A stretch of DNA of 9,385 nucleotides from an uncultured Prevotellaceae bacterium (GCA_945645715.1 CALZFJ010000047.1:1-9385), one strand, 5' to 3'. Numbered from the stretch's first letter, positions 1 to 6,898 are shown. Notes: generated from the sequence alone by a model not told the origin. A program made the numbers and translations.

Positions 1-1602
1 GAAGCCGAGCTACTTGACCTTCAGCGTAATTGGTATCTGCAAAACTACACCGTGCTCGATACCGACGTGGAGAAGCGCTCAAGCAACGATGCCACCGATG
101 CTGAGTACATAAAGCGACTGAAGGCTCTGCCCACTGCCATCGAGATGCCCTATAATCAAGTGGTGCGCAGCTACATTGATATGTATGTGAAGCGTCGTCG
201 CACTCTTGTGGAGGCTATGCTCGGAATGAGCCTTTACTATATGCCCATCTTTGAGCAGGCTCTCGAAAAGGAGAATCTGCCTCTTGAGCTGAAATATCTG
301 CCCGTGATTGAGTCGGCGCTTAATCCCGATGCCGTGTCGCGTGTGGGAGCTGCCGGACTGTGGCAATTCATGGTGGGAACTGCAAAAGGACTCGGACTGG
401 AGGTGAACTCGCTCGTCGATGAGCGTCGCGACCCCTATCGCTCGTCGGAGAAAGCAGCCGTATATCTCAAGGAACTGCACAACATCTATGGCGACTGGTC
501 GCTTGCCATCGCTGCCTACAACTGCGGTCCGGGCAATGTGAACAAGGCTCTGCGCCGTGCCGGTGGCGAAAATGGCTCTAAAAAGGACTTCTGGGAAATT
601 TATCCCTATCTCCCCAAGGAAACCCGCGGATATGTGCCGGCATTTATCGCTGCAAACTATGTGATGACCTACTTCAAATATCACAATATCAGCCCGGGTC
701 TTGCCCGAAAGCCTATTGTGACCGACACTGTGAGCATCAGCCGCCGTGTGAACTTGCAGCAGATTTCGGCGGTGCTCGATATGCCTATTGAGGAGCTGCG
801 CGTGCTTAATCCGCAATTCCGCCGCGACATTGTGCCGGCTATGGACGACCGCCACTATTCGCTCTGCCTGCCCTCGCACCAGGTGTATAGCTACATCATG
901 AGTGAGGATAGCATCATCGCCTACAACAGCGACAAATATGCACAGCGCGAGGTGGTGCAGCCTGCCGAATACCGCTCGGAGTCGGCTGATTACACCTATG
1001 AGAGCAAACTCGTGACAAAATATCACAAGGTGCGCCGTGGCGAAACGCTTGCCAAGATTGCTAAGCGCTATGGCGTGACCACTGCAAGCATCAAGAAAGC
1101 CAACGGAATGAAGAAGAATGCCGTACAACGCGGTCAGGTGCTGAAGATTGAGTCATACCAGAAAGTGAAAGTGCCTCGCAAGGTGGAAACTGAGGCAGAA
1201 GCCACAAATAATGAGGAACTTGCCGACAACACCGAGACCTCGATTGGCTCTCTCGACGTAGCTGCCGAAGAAACCGTGCCTGTCGAGACAAAAAAGGCTG
1301 CAAAAGCCCCGGTAGCTGAGAAGAAGTCTGCAAAGACTGAAAAATCCGCAAAGGAAACTGCCTCGAAGAAGACTGCAAAGACTGAAAAAGTCGCTAAAGA
1401 CACTGCCTCGAAGAAATCGTCTAAGAAAACCGCCTCGAAGAAGGCTGCAAAGAACAAGACCCACAAGGTACGCTCAGGAGAGTCACTTTCGTCAATTGCA
1501 AGCAAATATCCCGGCGTGACCATAAAGGATATCCAGCGTGCCAACGGTATCAAGGGCTCCAAAATCAAAGCCGGTGACAATCTGATTATCCCTGCAAAAT
1601 AA
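1..1602 (+). CDS. Lytic transglycosylase with two LysM domains, MltD-like (5' partial)
   Basis: This is a peptidoglycan-cleaving lytic transglycosylase expected to act in the periplasm or at the outer membrane. The frame is open from base 1, so the true start and export signal lie outside the window; a GTG at 52 is only an internal candidate. Counting residues from base 1, the SLT domain covers about 85-230. The probable catalytic Glu is E104 in YLPVIESALNP, followed by GAAGLWQFM and by the family motif AAYNCGPGNV at 171-180. LysM 1 (YHKVRRGETLAKIAKRYGV) spans about 341-385 and LysM 2 (THKVRSGESLSSIASKYPGV) spans about 487-533. Between them is a low-complexity linker rich in Lys, Ala, Thr and Ser with repeated TASKK and AKTEK units. 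SLT followed by LysM repeats is the MltD arrangement, with the LysM modules binding glycan. The gene ends at TAA 1600-1602 and converges on the next gene. Family assignment is firm; the exact paralogue is not. Confidence 0.93.
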   Translation, partial: EAELLDLQRNWYLQNYTVLDTDVEKRSSNDATDAEYIKRLKALPTAIEMPYNQVVRSYIDMYVKRRRTLVEAMLGMSLYYMPIFEQALEKENLPLELKYLPVIESALNPDAVSRVGAAGLWQFMVGTAKGLGLEVNSLVDERRDPYRSSEKAAVYLKELHNIYGDWSLAIAAYNCGPGNVNKALRRAGGENGSKKDFWEIYPYLPKETRGYVPAFIAANYVMTYFKYHNISPGLARKPIVTDTVSISRRVNLQQISAVLDMPIEELRVLNPQFRRDIVPAMDDRHYSLCLPSHQVYSYIMSEDSIIAYNSDKYAQREVVQPAEYRSESADYTYESKLVTKYHKVRRGETLAKIAKRYGVTTASIKKANGMKKNAVQRGQVLKIESYQKVKVPRKVETEAEATNNEELADNTETSIGSLDVAAEETVPVETKKAAKAPVAEKKSAKTEKSAKETASKKTAKTEKVAKDTASKKSSKKTASKKAAKNKTHKVRSGESLSSIASKYPGVTIKDIQRANGIKGSKIKAGDNLIIPAK

Positions 1603-1649
1603 AGCCCGACATCATAGAAAAACCCGAAGCACTGCTTGCCCCGATAAGA

Positions 1650-1675
1650 ATGTAGAAGCAACGTTTGCTTCGCAT
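1650..1675. repeat. Small stem-loop in the 3' flank of the transglycosylase gene
   Basis: GAAGCAA (1655-1661) pairs with TTGCTTC (1665-1671) across a 3-nt loop. ATG and CAT outside the stem can extend it past a small internal loop. No T-run follows, so it is not a terminator by itself. It may protect the mRNA 3' end or be chance. Confidence 0.3.
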
Positions 1676-1690
1676 GAAGCACAAGCATAA

Positions 1691-1730
1691 CAAAGCCCGC
1701 GATTCTGCCGAAAGAGTCGCGGGCTTTGTT
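1691..1730. terminator. Bidirectional rho-independent terminator
   Basis: CAAAGCCCGCGA (1691-1702) is perfectly complementary to TCGCGGGCTTTG (1717-1728). A G-T wobble and three more pairs extend the stem inward to a 6-nt loop. The GC-rich core is bounded by AAA on one side and TTT plus GTTT on the other, so it can end transcription on both strands. It sits between the stop codons of two convergent genes (1602 and 1748), where a shared terminator is expected. Confidence 0.85.
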
Positions 1731-1747
1731 TCCTATTGTTGGATTGT

Positions 1748-3316
1748 TTATCTGCGCTTGATTGAGGTTTTCACAGTGGAGAGCGTACTCTCGTTGTTGG
1801 CGCGGTCGAGCACGCTGACTGAGTAGGTGTGGCTTCCGGGAGACACCTTAGTGTCGATATAGCTTGTTGCGTCGGTCACGCCCACGATTTCCAAGTCGCG
1901 GTAGATTACGTAGAAGCGAGGCATCTGCAGAGGGTCGGAGGTTACAGGGGCTTTCCATCGCAGTGTGACTCTGCGATTCCCGGCTGAGATTTCCAGCCCG
2001 CCGACGGGGTCGGGGGCGACGGTATCTATCCACGGATAAGATGGCACGAGAGCTATTCGGGATTGCTCTTTCAGCGCGAGGGAGTCGGCAACGCCCTTGT
2101 AGTTGCGCGTCACGTCGTAGGCGGGCCACCAGCAGTTGCCCTGCACATTTGGCAGCTCACGGCTCAGGCGTATTTTGTGTGCGAGCTGGTTAGGGTCGGT
2201 AGATGGAGCCATGTCGGGCTTGTCCATGGTCCAGGCGACACACTGCCCGAAGTACATGTGGCGGCCGTTGGCGTTGTCGTTCCACCAGTAGGCAAGAGTC
2301 TCTGTGGGGGCGGCAGTGTGGTCGAGAGCCCAGTAGAGCTGCGGAAGCATATAATCTACCCAGCCTTTGCTGGTCCAGAGGGTTACGTCGGCATAAAGAG
2401 CGTCATAGTTCTCAAGACCGTTGGTGTCGCTGCCGCGGGGGTCGCTCTTCTTGTTGCGCCATATTCCGAATGGGCTGATGCCGAAGCGCACCCAGGGCTT
2501 CCGTGCGACGATCGCCTTGTGGATTTGCTCGATGAGGAGGTTCACATTGTGGCGGCGCCAATCGCCGCGGTCCATGCCCTTACCATATTTTGCGTAGGAG
2601 GCATCGTCGGGGAAATCCACGCCTTTTTTGGGGTAGGGATAGAAATAGTCGTCCATGTGAATGGCATCTACGTCGTAGCGGCTCACGATGTCATCGACCA
2701 CGCGCACGATAAAGTCGCGGTTCTCCTTCAGTGCAGGGTCGAAGTACATCTTGCCGTCATACTTCACGAATCGTTCAGGGTGCTTATAGTAGAGATGTCC
2801 CTTCGGCAGCACTTCATCGGGTGTGGTGGTGACGCGGTAGGGGTTGAGCCAGGCGTGAAGCTCCATGCCACGGGCATGCGACTCGTCGATCATAAACTTC
2901 AGAGGGTCCCACATCGGGTTGGGTGCCACTCCGGCGGTGCCGGTGAGGTGGCGGCTCCATGGCTCAAGTTCTGAGGGGTAGAGCGCATCGGCTTGCGGAC
3001 GCACCTGGAACACTATGGCATTGCAGCCACACTGGCGCAAGCTGTCGAGCTGTTGGCACAGGTAAGCCTTGTTCTCAGCCGTCGATTGCCGTGAATACTG
3101 TTTCTGGAAAATGGTGTGAATCCACGCCCCGCGAAACTCGCGCACAGGTTGTTCCACCGGCTTCTCTGCGGTTTTCGCTACTGCCTTCTTGGTGCCCTTG
3201 GCAGCTGTCTTGGCAGCTTTAGTGCCCTTGGGGGCAGTCATTTCCGTGCCATTGGTGGTAGCCGAAAGCCCCACAAAGCAGGCACACATCATAAAAATCG
3301 CTAAAAATCTCTTCAT
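1748..3316 (-). CDS. Secreted GHL10-type family 10 glycosylhydrolase with C-terminal fibronectin III domain
   Basis: The product has 522 residues and starts at ATG 3314-3316. An N-terminal signal peptide (MKRFLAIFMM, then CACFVGLSA) suggests Sec export with cleavage near residue 19; no convincing lipobox is seen. Residues about 28-55 form a Lys/Ala-rich spacer. The GHL10 (DUF187, YngK-like) TIM-barrel domain covers about 58-400, with FRGAWIHT (61-68), FQVRPQADALYPSELEPWS (103-121), HAWLNPYR (154-161) and DAIHMDDYFYPYP (217-229). The acidic residues in the last motif and E118 are candidate catalytic or substrate-binding positions. A fibronectin type III module spans about 436-519, beginning PDPVGGLEIS. 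Family members are putative glycan hydrolases, and some are linked to cell-wall material. The neighbouring transglycosylase fits an envelope role, but the substrate is unknown. A good promoter lies just upstream. Confidence 0.9.
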   Translation of the reverse strand: MKRFLAIFMMCACFVGLSATTNGTEMTAPKGTKAAKTAAKGTKKAVAKTAEKPVEQPVREFRGAWIHTIFQKQYSRQSTAENKAYLCQQLDSLRQCGCNAIVFQVRPQADALYPSELEPWSRHLTGTAGVAPNPMWDPLKFMIDESHARGMELHAWLNPYRVTTTPDEVLPKGHLYYKHPERFVKYDGKMYFDPALKENRDFIVRVVDDIVSRYDVDAIHMDDYFYPYPKKGVDFPDDASYAKYGKGMDRGDWRRHNVNLLIEQIHKAIVARKPWVRFGISPFGIWRNKKSDPRGSDTNGLENYDALYADVTLWTSKGWVDYMLPQLYWALDHTAAPTETLAYWWNDNANGRHMYFGQCVAWTMDKPDMAPSTDPNQLAHKIRLSRELPNVQGNCWWPAYDVTRNYKGVADSLALKEQSRIALVPSYPWIDTVAPDPVGGLEISAGNRRVTLRWKAPVTSDPLQMPRFYVIYRDLEIVGVTDATSYIDTKVSPGSHTYSVSVLDRANNESTLSTVKTSIKRR

Positions 3317-3382
3317 AGTTGTTTCATATTTAATTTGTTCTTTTTCTTGTCCATAGTTGAATGGTATTGGTGGTTGTCACCA

Positions 3383-3413
3383 CAAATTTACTATTTATTT
3401 TGCTGCCAACAAA
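3383..3413 (-). promoter_or_regulatory. Bacteroidetes-type promoter for the glycosylhydrolase gene
   Basis: Read leftward, TTTG (plus-strand CAAA 3410-3413) is followed after 19 nt by TAAATTTG (plus-strand CAAATTTA 3383-3390). This is an exact fit to the Bacteroidetes -33/-7 form. Transcription would begin near 3376-3379, giving a 5' leader of about 60 nt before ATG 3316. Confidence 0.65.
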
Positions 3414-3454
3414 TTTTTTGGGCTTGCTTTCAATAGAAAGTAACGGATTATGTG

Positions 3455-3462
3455 TAAATTTG
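3455..3462 (+). promoter_or_regulatory. -7 box of the promoter for the YccF-thioredoxin cluster
   Basis: TAAATTTG is an exact TAnnTTTG match about 80 nt before the YccF start. No good TTG -33 element lies at the normal 19-21 nt spacing. The nearest candidates are TTTC at 23 nt and TTG at 28 nt. The call therefore rests mainly on the -7 box and its position between divergent genes. Confidence 0.45.
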
Positions 3463-3541
3463 CATTCCAACACCGGGAGCTGCGATGGAATCAACCCCGT
3501 CGCTGATTTGCTCCCGGATAAAAAAACTGATAGAGAAGAAT

Positions 3542-3919
3542 ATGCGTATAATAGGTAATTTGCTTTGGTGGCTATTCGGTGGACTCGAAGCTGCCATCGG
3601 TTATTTCACGGGAAGTCTGGCAATGGCTATCACCATTATCGGAATTCCGGTAGCGTTGCAGGCGTTCAAGATTGGATTGCTGTGCCTGTGGCCTTTTGGC
3701 GCTGAGGTGAGAGACACTAATAGCCCCACCGGCTGCATTCGCATTCCGCTCAACATCATCTGGATTGTATTTGGCGGACTGTGGGCATGGCTAACACACA
3801 TTTTCTTCGGGATACTGCTGTTTATAACCATCATTGGCATTCCTTTTGCCCGCCAGCATTTCAAGATGGCAGGTCTGTCGCTTGCCCCATTCGGAAAAGA
3901 AGTAGAACTACACATATAG
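3542..3919 (+). CDS. YccF family inner-membrane protein
   Basis: This 125-residue integral membrane protein is made of two copies of the YccF (DUF307) module. The first is NLLWWLFGGLEAAIGYFTGS continuing into ITIIGIPVALQAFK and LCLWPFGAEV (about 6-56). The second is NIIWIVFGGLWAWLTHIFFG continuing into ITIIGIPFARQHFK and LSLAPFGKEV (about 71-121). The repeated IIGIP and PFG(A/K)EV motifs identify the family, whose biochemical role is unknown. Start ATG 3542 is preferred because it opens with MRIIGNLLWW as in homologues and follows a purine-rich AGAGAAG. An in-frame ATG at 3485 would add a 19-residue polar tail. The stop TAG (3917-3919) overlaps the Shine-Dalgarno site of the next gene, so the two are almost certainly cotranscribed. 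Confidence 0.88.
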   Translation: MRIIGNLLWWLFGGLEAAIGYFTGSLAMAITIIGIPVALQAFKIGLLCLWPFGAEVRDTNSPTGCIRIPLNIIWIVFGGLWAWLTHIFFGILLFITIIGIPFARQHFKMAGLSLAPFGKEVELHI

Positions 3920-3923
3920 GAGG
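3918..3923 (+). promoter_or_regulatory. Strong Shine-Dalgarno site of the thioredoxin gene
   Basis: AGGAGG lies 4 nt before ATG 3928 and overlaps the preceding stop codon. Such a full match is unusual in this lineage, where most starts here lack one. It fixes the start and suggests high translation. Confidence 0.7.
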
Positions 3924-3927
3924 AACT

Positions 3928-4227
3928 ATGGAAACATTCAAGGACGTAATATCAGGAGACCAACCGGTCTTGGTCGATTTCTACGCCACATGGTGCCAGC
4001 CTTGCAAGATGATGCATCCCATCTTGGAGCAGGTTAAGGAGGCGCTTGGCGACAAAATCCGCATCATCAAGATTGATGTGGACAAGTATGGAACCACCGC
4101 TAGCTATTACCAAGTGCAGTCGGTTCCCACACTGATGCTCTTCAGTCGTGGTGAAGTGCTTTGGCGCACAAGCGGAGCAATGCCCAAAGACAGGCTATTG
4201 GCAGCGATAACTCAATTTATCGGTTAA
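3928..4227 (+). CDS. Cytoplasmic thioredoxin
   Basis: This is a 99-residue single-domain thioredoxin. It has the active site WCQPCK (C23 and C26), a FYATW strand before it, D17 in place of the family's buried acidic residue, and the cis-proline P67 in VQSVPT. There is no signal peptide, so it should act in the cytoplasm as a dithiol reductant, normally recharged by thioredoxin reductase (not in this window). Length is slightly under the roughly 105 residues of typical TrxA. The Gln in WCQPC, where the classical site has Gly, may tune redox potential or partner choice. It sits 8 nt after the YccF gene and 35 nt before an acetyltransferase gene, in a cluster ending with a glutaredoxin-like gene. 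A specialised accessory thioredoxin is as likely as the housekeeping one. Confidence 0.92.
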   Translation: METFKDVISGDQPVLVDFYATWCQPCKMMHPILEQVKEALGDKIRIIKIDVDKYGTTASYYQVQSVPTLMLFSRGEVLWRTSGAMPKDRLLAAITQFIG

Positions 4228-4262
4228 TTGGCATTTCGTAGAGCTTGACAACACTAATAGAG

Positions 4263-4790
4263 ATGAACAAGCCAATCGACATTCGCCAATCAACTCTTGC
4301 CGATATTCCTCGCCTACAGGAGATTTTTGCCATTGCACGCAGGTTTATGGCTGCAACCGGCAATCCCAATCAATGGGCTGACGATTATCCCGGTGAGGAG
4401 CTTCTTCGCAGCGACATTGCAAGCGGCGACAGCTATGTGGTTATTCTCGATGGACGTATCGTAGCCACTTTCCTTATGCGTGGAGGAATCGACCCTACCT
4501 ACAACGTCATCTACGGCGGGCAATGGCTCAATGACTTTCCCTACGCCACTATCCACCGCATTGCAAGCAGTGGAGAGGTTAAGGGTATTCTGCATCTTGC
4601 GGTGCAATTTGCCTTGCAAAAGTATGGCTCCATTCGCATCGACACTCACAGCGACAACAGAGTGATGCAGAATGCCATCATCAAGGAGGGTTTCGTGTAC
4701 TGTGGCATAATTTATTGCTGGAGCGGAGCAGCGCGACTGGCATATCAATATACTAAAACCGGCAAATGTGATGACTGCACCCGCAATTGA
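4263..4790 (+). CDS. GNAT family N-acetyltransferase
   Basis: This 175-residue protein has the GCN5-related acetyltransferase fold. The N-terminus IDIRQSTLADIPRLQEIFAI is the usual first strand and helix. A central strand (VVILDGRIVATFLM) leads to ATIHRIASSGEVKGILHLAV, which corresponds to the acetyl-CoA-binding motif A. DTHSDNRVMQNAIIKEGFVY is the typical C-terminal region with the Asn before the last helix. The acceptor substrate cannot be told. ATG 4263 is chosen over an in-frame TTG at 4245 because homologous folds begin just before IDIRQ. The C-terminus ends in a CxxC (GKCDDCTRN). Its last 20 nt overlap the next gene, implying coupled translation. Confidence 0.88.
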   Translation: MNKPIDIRQSTLADIPRLQEIFAIARRFMAATGNPNQWADDYPGEELLRSDIASGDSYVVILDGRIVATFLMRGGIDPTYNVIYGGQWLNDFPYATIHRIASSGEVKGILHLAVQFALQKYGSIRIDTHSDNRVMQNAIIKEGFVYCGIIYCWSGAARLAYQYTKTGKCDDCTRN

Positions 4791-4995
4791 ATCATCGACG
4801 AGGGAGGAGCGGCTTGCCTTTGTGCTCGACGCGTGGAAGTGCCTGCACAACTGCGAGCTGTGTGGCAAATGCCGCATATTGAAAGGTCGCAACGAGGAGG
4901 TGCTTTATGCCGACTATATCGCCGGCAAGCGCTCGTATATCGACGTCACACTGGAAATCAGAAATACCGCCTCACGCACTCACTCCGATGAATGA
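4771..4995 (+). CDS. Small four-cysteine protein of unknown function
   Basis: This 74-residue protein begins at ATG 4771 (GTG 4768 is an alternative) and overlaps the end of the acetyltransferase gene by 20 nt. The central segment WKCLHNCELCGKCRILKG holds C24, C28, C31 and C34 with spacing CX3CX2CX2C. This is the mirror image of the CX2CX2CX3C ferredoxin spacing and could bind zinc or an iron-sulfur cluster. The rest is polar and helical-looking (EERLAFVLDAWKC, then EEVLYADYIAGKRSYIDV), with no signal peptide or membrane segment. I recognise no named family. Coupled translation with a GNAT enzyme, and neighbouring thioredoxin and glutaredoxin-like genes, make a thiol or metal-linked role plausible but unproven. 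Confidence 0.7.
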   Translation: MTAPAIESSTREERLAFVLDAWKCLHNCELCGKCRILKGRNEEVLYADYIAGKRSYIDVTLEIRNTASRTHSDE

Positions 4996-5042
4996 AATGC
5001 CAAACTATTAAATTGGATATTATATATTTTTCAGATGCGATT

Positions 5043-5273
5043 ATGATTAAAGTATATGTTATGGCTACATGCCCCGATTGCACCCCGGTGATTGAGCAAC
5101 TCGCGGGCAATCCCGACTACCTGCTTGTGGATATCGGAGAACACGTGCGCAACCTAAAGGAGTTTTTGCAGCTGCGCGACATTCACCCTGCCTTCGATGA
5201 CATAAGGGGTAGGGGAGCGATAGGCATTCCTTGCTTCGTGAAGGAAGATGGCAGCGTGCAGTTCGAGCTTTAA
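5043..5273 (+). CDS. Glutaredoxin-like (thioredoxin-fold) protein
   Basis: This is a 76-residue protein with the glutaredoxin outline. MIKVYVMATCPDCTPV carries a CPDC dithiol site (C10, C13), followed by DYLLVDIGEHVRNLKEFLQL. AIGIPCFVKEDGSVQF then contains the cis-proline loop with an extra Cys directly after the Pro. It should catalyse thiol-disulfide exchange in the cytoplasm; glutathione or bacillithiol dependence cannot be told. ATG 5043 is favoured. The upstream in-frame ATG at 4992, which overlaps the previous stop as ATGA, would add an AT-rich 17-residue leader atypical for the fold. No Shine-Dalgarno is seen before 5043. The last seven codons (GSVQFEL) recur 1.6 kb downstream after the ATPase gene, each time followed by a hairpin. 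Confidence 0.82.
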   Translation: MIKVYVMATCPDCTPVIEQLAGNPDYLLVDIGEHVRNLKEFLQLRDIHPAFDDIRGRGAIGIPCFVKEDGSVQFEL

Positions 5274-5280
5274 TGATTTC

Positions 5281-5334
5281 AGGGATAACTCCTCTAAATC
5301 TCACTTTTTTTGCCACATTTAGAGGAGTAACCCT
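5281..5334. repeat. Hairpin repeat, copy A
   Basis: ACTCCTCTAAAT (5288-5299) pairs perfectly with ATTTAGAGGAGT (5317-5328) around a 17-nt loop that contains a run of seven T and ends GCCAC. AGGG (5281-5284) and CCCT (5331-5334) can add a second stem past a small internal loop. It starts 8 nt after the glutaredoxin-like stop and may form the operon 3' end. No T-run directly follows the stem, so it is not a standard intrinsic terminator. Confidence 0.85.
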
Positions 5335-5340
5335 GTATTT

Positions 5341-5383
5341 TTCCTCTAAATCTCACTTTTTTTGCCACATTTAGAGGAGTAAT
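5341..5383. repeat. Hairpin repeat, copy B
   Basis: This is a tandem copy of hairpin A at a 52-nt period. Bases 5291-5330 and 5343-5382 are identical, including the 17-nt loop with seven T. The perfect stem is CCTCTAAAT (5343-5351) with ATTTAGAGG (5369-5377). The outer pairs of copy A are lost on the left side. The sequence right after it (ATCTTGCT) holds the TTG that could serve as the -33 element of the ATPase gene. Confidence 0.85.
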
Positions 5384-5384
5384 C

Positions 5385-5415
5385 TTGCTTTTCCGAAAAA
5401 AGTGATGTAAATTTA
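5385..5415 (+). promoter_or_regulatory. Candidate promoter of the ATPase gene
   Basis: TTG (5385-5387) and TAAATTTA (5408-5415, seven of eight to TAnnTTTG) are separated by 20 nt, the expected Bacteroidetes spacing. The -7 box ends only 4 nt before ATG 5420, so transcription would start at or next to the initiation codon and the message would be nearly leaderless. The TTG belongs to the right flank of hairpin B. Confidence 0.5.
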
Positions 5416-5419
5416 CAGC

Positions 5420-6865
5420 ATGAATACGCTGAACATTATAGGAAGAAAAGAAGAAATACGGAAGTTGAAGAAATGTTATGAATCAAGCATGGCTCAACTC
5501 GTGATAGTGTATGGTCGCCGAAGGGTTGGCAAGACATTCTTGGTGTCGGAATTGTTTAGAAATTGCTTTACATTGCGTCTTACGGGGGCATACAATCAAC
5601 CCAAGGAGATACAATTGCAGCATTTTGCCGACGATTTGCGACACGTGTATCACCCCGACCTTGAAACTCCCACTTCATGGAAAGAGGCATTCTTAATGCT
5701 GCGCTCTTTCGTGGAGAGCCTTCCAGGTGATGAGCGACAGCTAATATTCATTGATGAAATTCCTTGGATGGATTCTCCTAAGTCGGACTTTCTGCCCTCT
5801 TTTGAATATTTTTGGAACAGTTTTGGTGCACAGCAATCAAATCTTATGCTGATCGTGTGTGGCTCCGCAACTGCATGGATGACAGAAAATTTTGCCGATA
5901 ATCCCGGAGGTCTATTCAACCGACACGCCACTCGAATATATCTTCATCCATTCACACTTTGTGAAACAGAGGAATACCTTAAATCCCGCCATATAGAGTG
6001 GAGCCGATATGACATTGTGGAATGCTATATGGCAATGGGCGGTATTCCGTTCTATCTTAATCAATTAGATGAGGAACTCTCATATTCTGCCAATATTGAT
6101 AACCTGTTTTTTAGGCAAAAAGGTGGGTTGTGGGATGAGTTCCGGCATTTATATAGAACGCTGTTCCGCAATAGCGACCTTTATGTGAAAGTTGTTGAAG
6201 CGTTGTCGTCGAAGAAGATGGGAATGACCCGAAACGAGATTTCAGTTGCTGCAAAAATACCAAACAATGGTGACCTAACTCGGGTGTTGCAAAATCTTGT
6301 AGATTCCGACTTCGTGAGACAATATTATTTCTTTGGCAATAAGCGCAAGAATATGGTGTTCCAGCTTTGTGACAATTACACTTTATTCTATTTTCGTTTC
6401 ATCAAAGACAATTATGGCCGTGACGAACGTTTTTGGACTAACACACTCGACAGTCCTGCACGCAGGGCATGGGCAGGCAATGCCTTTGAACTCGTGTGCA
6501 AGTCGCATATTCAGCAGATTAAACGTAAACTCGGGATTCTTGGTGTGCTTTCACAAGATTCTGTGTGGTTCTCCGTGCCTGAGAACAGTAACGACCGTGG
6601 AGCGCAGATCGATATGATTATCGACCGCAGAGACCGAGTAGTCAATCTTTGCGAGATGAAATATTCCATTAATCCTTTCACTATCGATCGTGACTATGAG
6701 ATGCAACTTCGCAACAAGATAGAAGCTTTTCGTGAAGCTACTCATTCACGTTCGGCCTTGCACCTGACAATGATAACTACTTACGGCGTCAAGCGCAATG
6801 CACATTCAGGAATTGTGCAATCAGAAGTTACGATTGATGACCTCTTTGCACCATACGCCTATTAA
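5420..6865 (+). CDS. AAA-type ATPase (ATPase_2) with PD-(D/E)XK-like C-terminal domain (DUF234 type)
   Basis: This 481-residue protein belongs to the ATPase_2/DUF234 group common in archaea and Bacteroidales. It opens with LNIIGRKEEI, the usual NTPase lead-in. Walker A is GRRRVGKT (32-39), Walker B is LIFIDEIPWMD with D112 and E113, and a sensor-like VCGSATAWM ends at 154. The middle part (about 230-330) looks like a winged helix (MTRNEISVAAKIPNNGDLTR). The C-terminal domain carries GAQIDMIID and CEMKYS, giving D398, E412 and K414, the D-x13-E-x-K pattern of PD-(D/E)XK nuclease folds. The cellular role of the family is not established; nuclease activity is inference. No obvious Shine-Dalgarno is present. 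The gene looks richer in A and T than the redox cluster and lies between repeats, consistent with acquisition. The stop is only 5 nt from the duplicated glutaredoxin tail. Confidence 0.85.
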   Translation: MNTLNIIGRKEEIRKLKKCYESSMAQLVIVYGRRRVGKTFLVSELFRNCFTLRLTGAYNQPKEIQLQHFADDLRHVYHPDLETPTSWKEAFLMLRSFVESLPGDERQLIFIDEIPWMDSPKSDFLPSFEYFWNSFGAQQSNLMLIVCGSATAWMTENFADNPGGLFNRHATRIYLHPFTLCETEEYLKSRHIEWSRYDIVECYMAMGGIPFYLNQLDEELSYSANIDNLFFRQKGGLWDEFRHLYRTLFRNSDLYVKVVEALSSKKMGMTRNEISVAAKIPNNGDLTRVLQNLVDSDFVRQYYFFGNKRKNMVFQLCDNYTLFYFRFIKDNYGRDERFWTNTLDSPARRAWAGNAFELVCKSHIQQIKRKLGILGVLSQDSVWFSVPENSNDRGAQIDMIIDRRDRVVNLCEMKYSINPFTIDRDYEMQLRNKIEAFREATHSRSALHLTMITTYGVKRNAHSGIVQSEVTIDDLFAPYAY

Positions 6866-6870
6866 TACTG

Positions 6871-6898
6871 TGGCAGTGTGCAGTTTGAGCTTCAATGA
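6871..6898 (+). pseudogene. Detached 3' tail of a glutaredoxin-like gene
   Basis: The bases encode GSVQFEL in frame, followed by CAA and TGA, matching the last seven codons of the intact gene at 5250-5270. Differences are AGC/AGT and TTC/TTT (both silent) and TAA/CAA at the stop, adding one Gln before TGA. The following bases also align with the intact gene's 3' flank. No start or upstream part is present; the ATPase gene ends directly before it. Confidence 0.75.

Noticed and set aside
79..1128. 349-residue open frame on the minus strand
   Set aside because: It lies wholly within the transglycosylase gene in the opposite strand, has a His/Arg/Leu-rich composition typical of an antisense shadow, and shows no motif.
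2063..2974. 303-residue open frame on the plus strand
   Set aside because: It is antisense to the glycosylhydrolase, whose motifs and signal peptide are clear; the translation is Val/His-rich with no domain.
3485..3541. Upstream ATG start for the YccF protein
   Set aside because: It would add a polar 19-residue tail before the conserved MRIIGNLLWW start, and the region is close to the predicted transcription start.
3361..3558. 65-residue plus-strand frame in the divergent intergenic region
   Set aside because: It spans both promoter boxes, has no motif, and overlaps the start of the YccF gene in another frame.
4992..5042. Upstream ATG start for the glutaredoxin-like protein
   Set aside because: The ATGA overlap is attractive, but the added leader is AT-rich and the thioredoxin fold begins at MIKVYVMATC.
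5281..5383. Hairpins A and B as intrinsic terminators
   Set aside because: The seven-T run is inside the loop, not after the stem, and the stems are AT-rich; termination remains possible but is not supported by the usual pattern.
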